Below the pieces are notes generated by a model. It did no database searches. It saw only the letters and a list, made by a program, of their open reading frames with translations, and was not told where the DNA came from. A DNA stretch of 64,000 nucleotides, taken from Enterococcus raffinosus. GTDB taxonomy: Bacteria; Bacillota; Bacilli; Lactobacillales; Enterococcaceae. The stretch is taken from NCBI RefSeq assembly GCF_001886185.1, contig NZ_JXLA01000021.1, positions 1 through 64,000 on the forward strand, given 5' to 3'. Position numbers and translations under genes: made by a program. Positions within the stretch are counted from its first letter, which is position 1. The number at the start of each line of letters is the position of its first letter. Of the stretch, positions 63,038-64,000 are shown one piece after another.

Positions 63038-64000
63038 TTATTGAAATAAGATGAGTGATAGGACTAAAGAAAGTACCACTCCGAAAATCATAGGGACCGA
63101 AGTTCTGCGAACGATCTGCATCGGTGACAGCTTCGTTGTTCCAGCGACAATCAAGATAACGGCTGCGACAGGAGACACGGCTCTTAGCAGATTTCCTGAA
63201 AGCTGCATAGGAATCGATAAAGCGACTGGATCAATACCTGCCGCTTTGGAAAGCGGAATCATTAATGGAATCATTGCAAACAACAAAGCTGTTCCGCTGC
63301 CGCTTAGTAAAACGATGACTGCCGTAAAGGCCACCATAATCACCGGCAGAAGAATGCCGGCACCGTTTATATTTTCCATTGTTTTTTGCACTAGCTCAAT
63401 AATTCCGATGGAGGTTAACCCTTGAACAAAGACTTGCGCGGAAACTAATAGGGCAACGATACTCATGACACCACCCATACCATCAAAGAAATAGCTGGTT
63501 TCCTTTAAAACGGAATTCACCGAATGACGAGTCGAAAATTCCACCAAAACAGCAATAATGAAGCTTATCAAGCTGACGACTTGAACGCTGATATTCAAGG
63601 TAGTGCCCAAAACGAGATTCAATACAAACACGATCAGCAATAAAATGATCGGCAGAAGAGGCAGCGTACCGTAAACAAATGCTTGAAGACCAGTGTACGT
63701 AGTCTCAACCTCTGCTTTTGCTTCATTCACGTCATTTCCAGCGATTTCTTCTTGATAGCTCAGAGTTTCCTTTTGCTTAACATCTTCATGCTTTTGCCAA
63801 AAGTAATGAACAAGGGCAATGGCTAATAGAGTAGGGATTGAAACGAGCGCGTGACTCTTAAAAACATAATCTGTAACGTTTACATTTAGTAAAGAAGCAA
63901 TCGCTACGTTGTCTGAACCTAGCGGTGTTGGGACGATCGTAGCAGATGTTCCAATAACTGCTGCGGCACTGAGACGTGACATCCCTGCAGAACGTAAAAC
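63038..64000 (-). CDS. dcuC: DcuC-family C4-dicarboxylate carrier (5' end outside window)
   Basis: The last 320 codons of a hydrophobic carrier that continues past base 64000. At least eight membrane segments are seen, with VPTPLGSDNVAIASLL near the visible start, a Glu/Lys-rich cytoplasmic loop (about 85-110), and SGSGTALLFAMIPLMIPLS and AVSPVAAVILIVAGTT near the end. This is the DcuC/anaerobic dicarboxylate carrier pattern; related amino acid or peptide carriers are possible. It leads a minus-strand operon with GNAT and GntR genes. Confidence 0.78.
   Translation of the reverse strand, partial: VLRSAGMSRLSAAAVIGTSATIVPTPLGSDNVAIASLLNVNVTDYVFKSHALVSIPTLLAIALVHYFWQKHEDVKQKETLSYQEEIAGNDVNEAKAEVETTYTGLQAFVYGTLPLLPIILLLIVFVLNLVLGTTLNISVQVVSLISFIIAVLVEFSTRHSVNSVLKETSYFFDGMGGVMSIVALLVSAQVFVQGLTSIGIIELVQKTMENINGAGILLPVIMVAFTAVIVLLSGSGTALLFAMIPLMIPLSKAAGIDPVALSIPMQLSGNLLRAVSPVAAVILIVAGTTKLSPMQIVRRTSVPMIFGVVLSLVLSLILFQ

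Overview
The window looks like a chromosomal segment of an Enterococcus (low-GC lactic acid Firmicute). This rests on gene content and order, not on a database match: a complete agmatine deiminase cluster arranged aguR-divergent-aguBDAC as in enterococci, an Lsa-type ABC-F gene, PepV and PepX peptidases, an Mga-like regulator, PTS and CcpA-type (cre) control, strong GGAGG ribosome sites and frequent TTG starts. The species cannot be fixed from sequence alone. No rRNA, tRNA, insertion sequence, prophage or CRISPR array was seen; the window reads as core genome with niche-specific islands.

Layout. 1-4.8 kb: an XRE-cupin regulator cut by the window edge, then a glycyl radical activase and a glycyl radical enzyme that best fits trans-4-hydroxy-L-proline dehydratase, followed by a frameshifted GntR regulator. 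4.9-6.9 kb: an Lsa-like ribosome protection ABC-F ATPase (minus strand) behind a ~400-nt leader with a terminator just before the gene. 7-12.7 kb: intracellular GH13 maltogenic amylase/neopullulanase, two small conserved proteins and pyruvate phosphate dikinase. 13-20.2 kb: peptide use: PepV dipeptidase behind a long structured leader, an OPT oligopeptide transporter overlapping a PqqD/RRE-like protein, a zinc-ribbon protein and PepX. 20.3-29.4 kb: a DMT exporter, a TMEM175-like channel with a coiled-coil tail, an HTH protein, an Lrp-aminotransferase pair, two divergent AI-2E-family permeases and an amino acid permease. 29.7-36.5 kb: a serine-tailed surface protein and the agmatine cluster (agmatine to putrescine, CO2, NH3 and ATP).

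36.5-42.8 kb: a beta-glucoside locus (orphan PTS EIIC, GH3, LacI repressor, GH1) whose promoter lies between two identical palindromic operators and contains a cre. 42.9-49.4 kb: a HEAT-like protein, a class A PBP, a divergent membrane-anchored protein, and a secreted FnIII protein with five tandem Cys/His repeats behind a structured leader. 49.5-57.6 kb: a YbaK-type deacylase, an Mga-like regulator, small proteins, an alpha/beta hydrolase, a cytoplasmic-looking alpha-carbonic anhydrase, a HAD phosphatase, and two GT8 glycosyltransferases followed by a small basic protein. 57.7-64 kb: MarR, a TetR-hydrolase operon under a consensus promoter with an overlapping dyad, an unknown two-gene operon with a DUF2922-like member, and a minus-strand DcuC-GNAT-GntR operon that runs off the edge.

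The strongest candidates for something undescribed are the Cys/His-repeat secreted protein (47501-49339), the OPT-PqqD pair, the pepV leader, the lsa leader attenuator, and the helically phased repeat sets at aguB (31783-31894) and before 60530. All functions are read from motifs and family knowledge; no searches were run.
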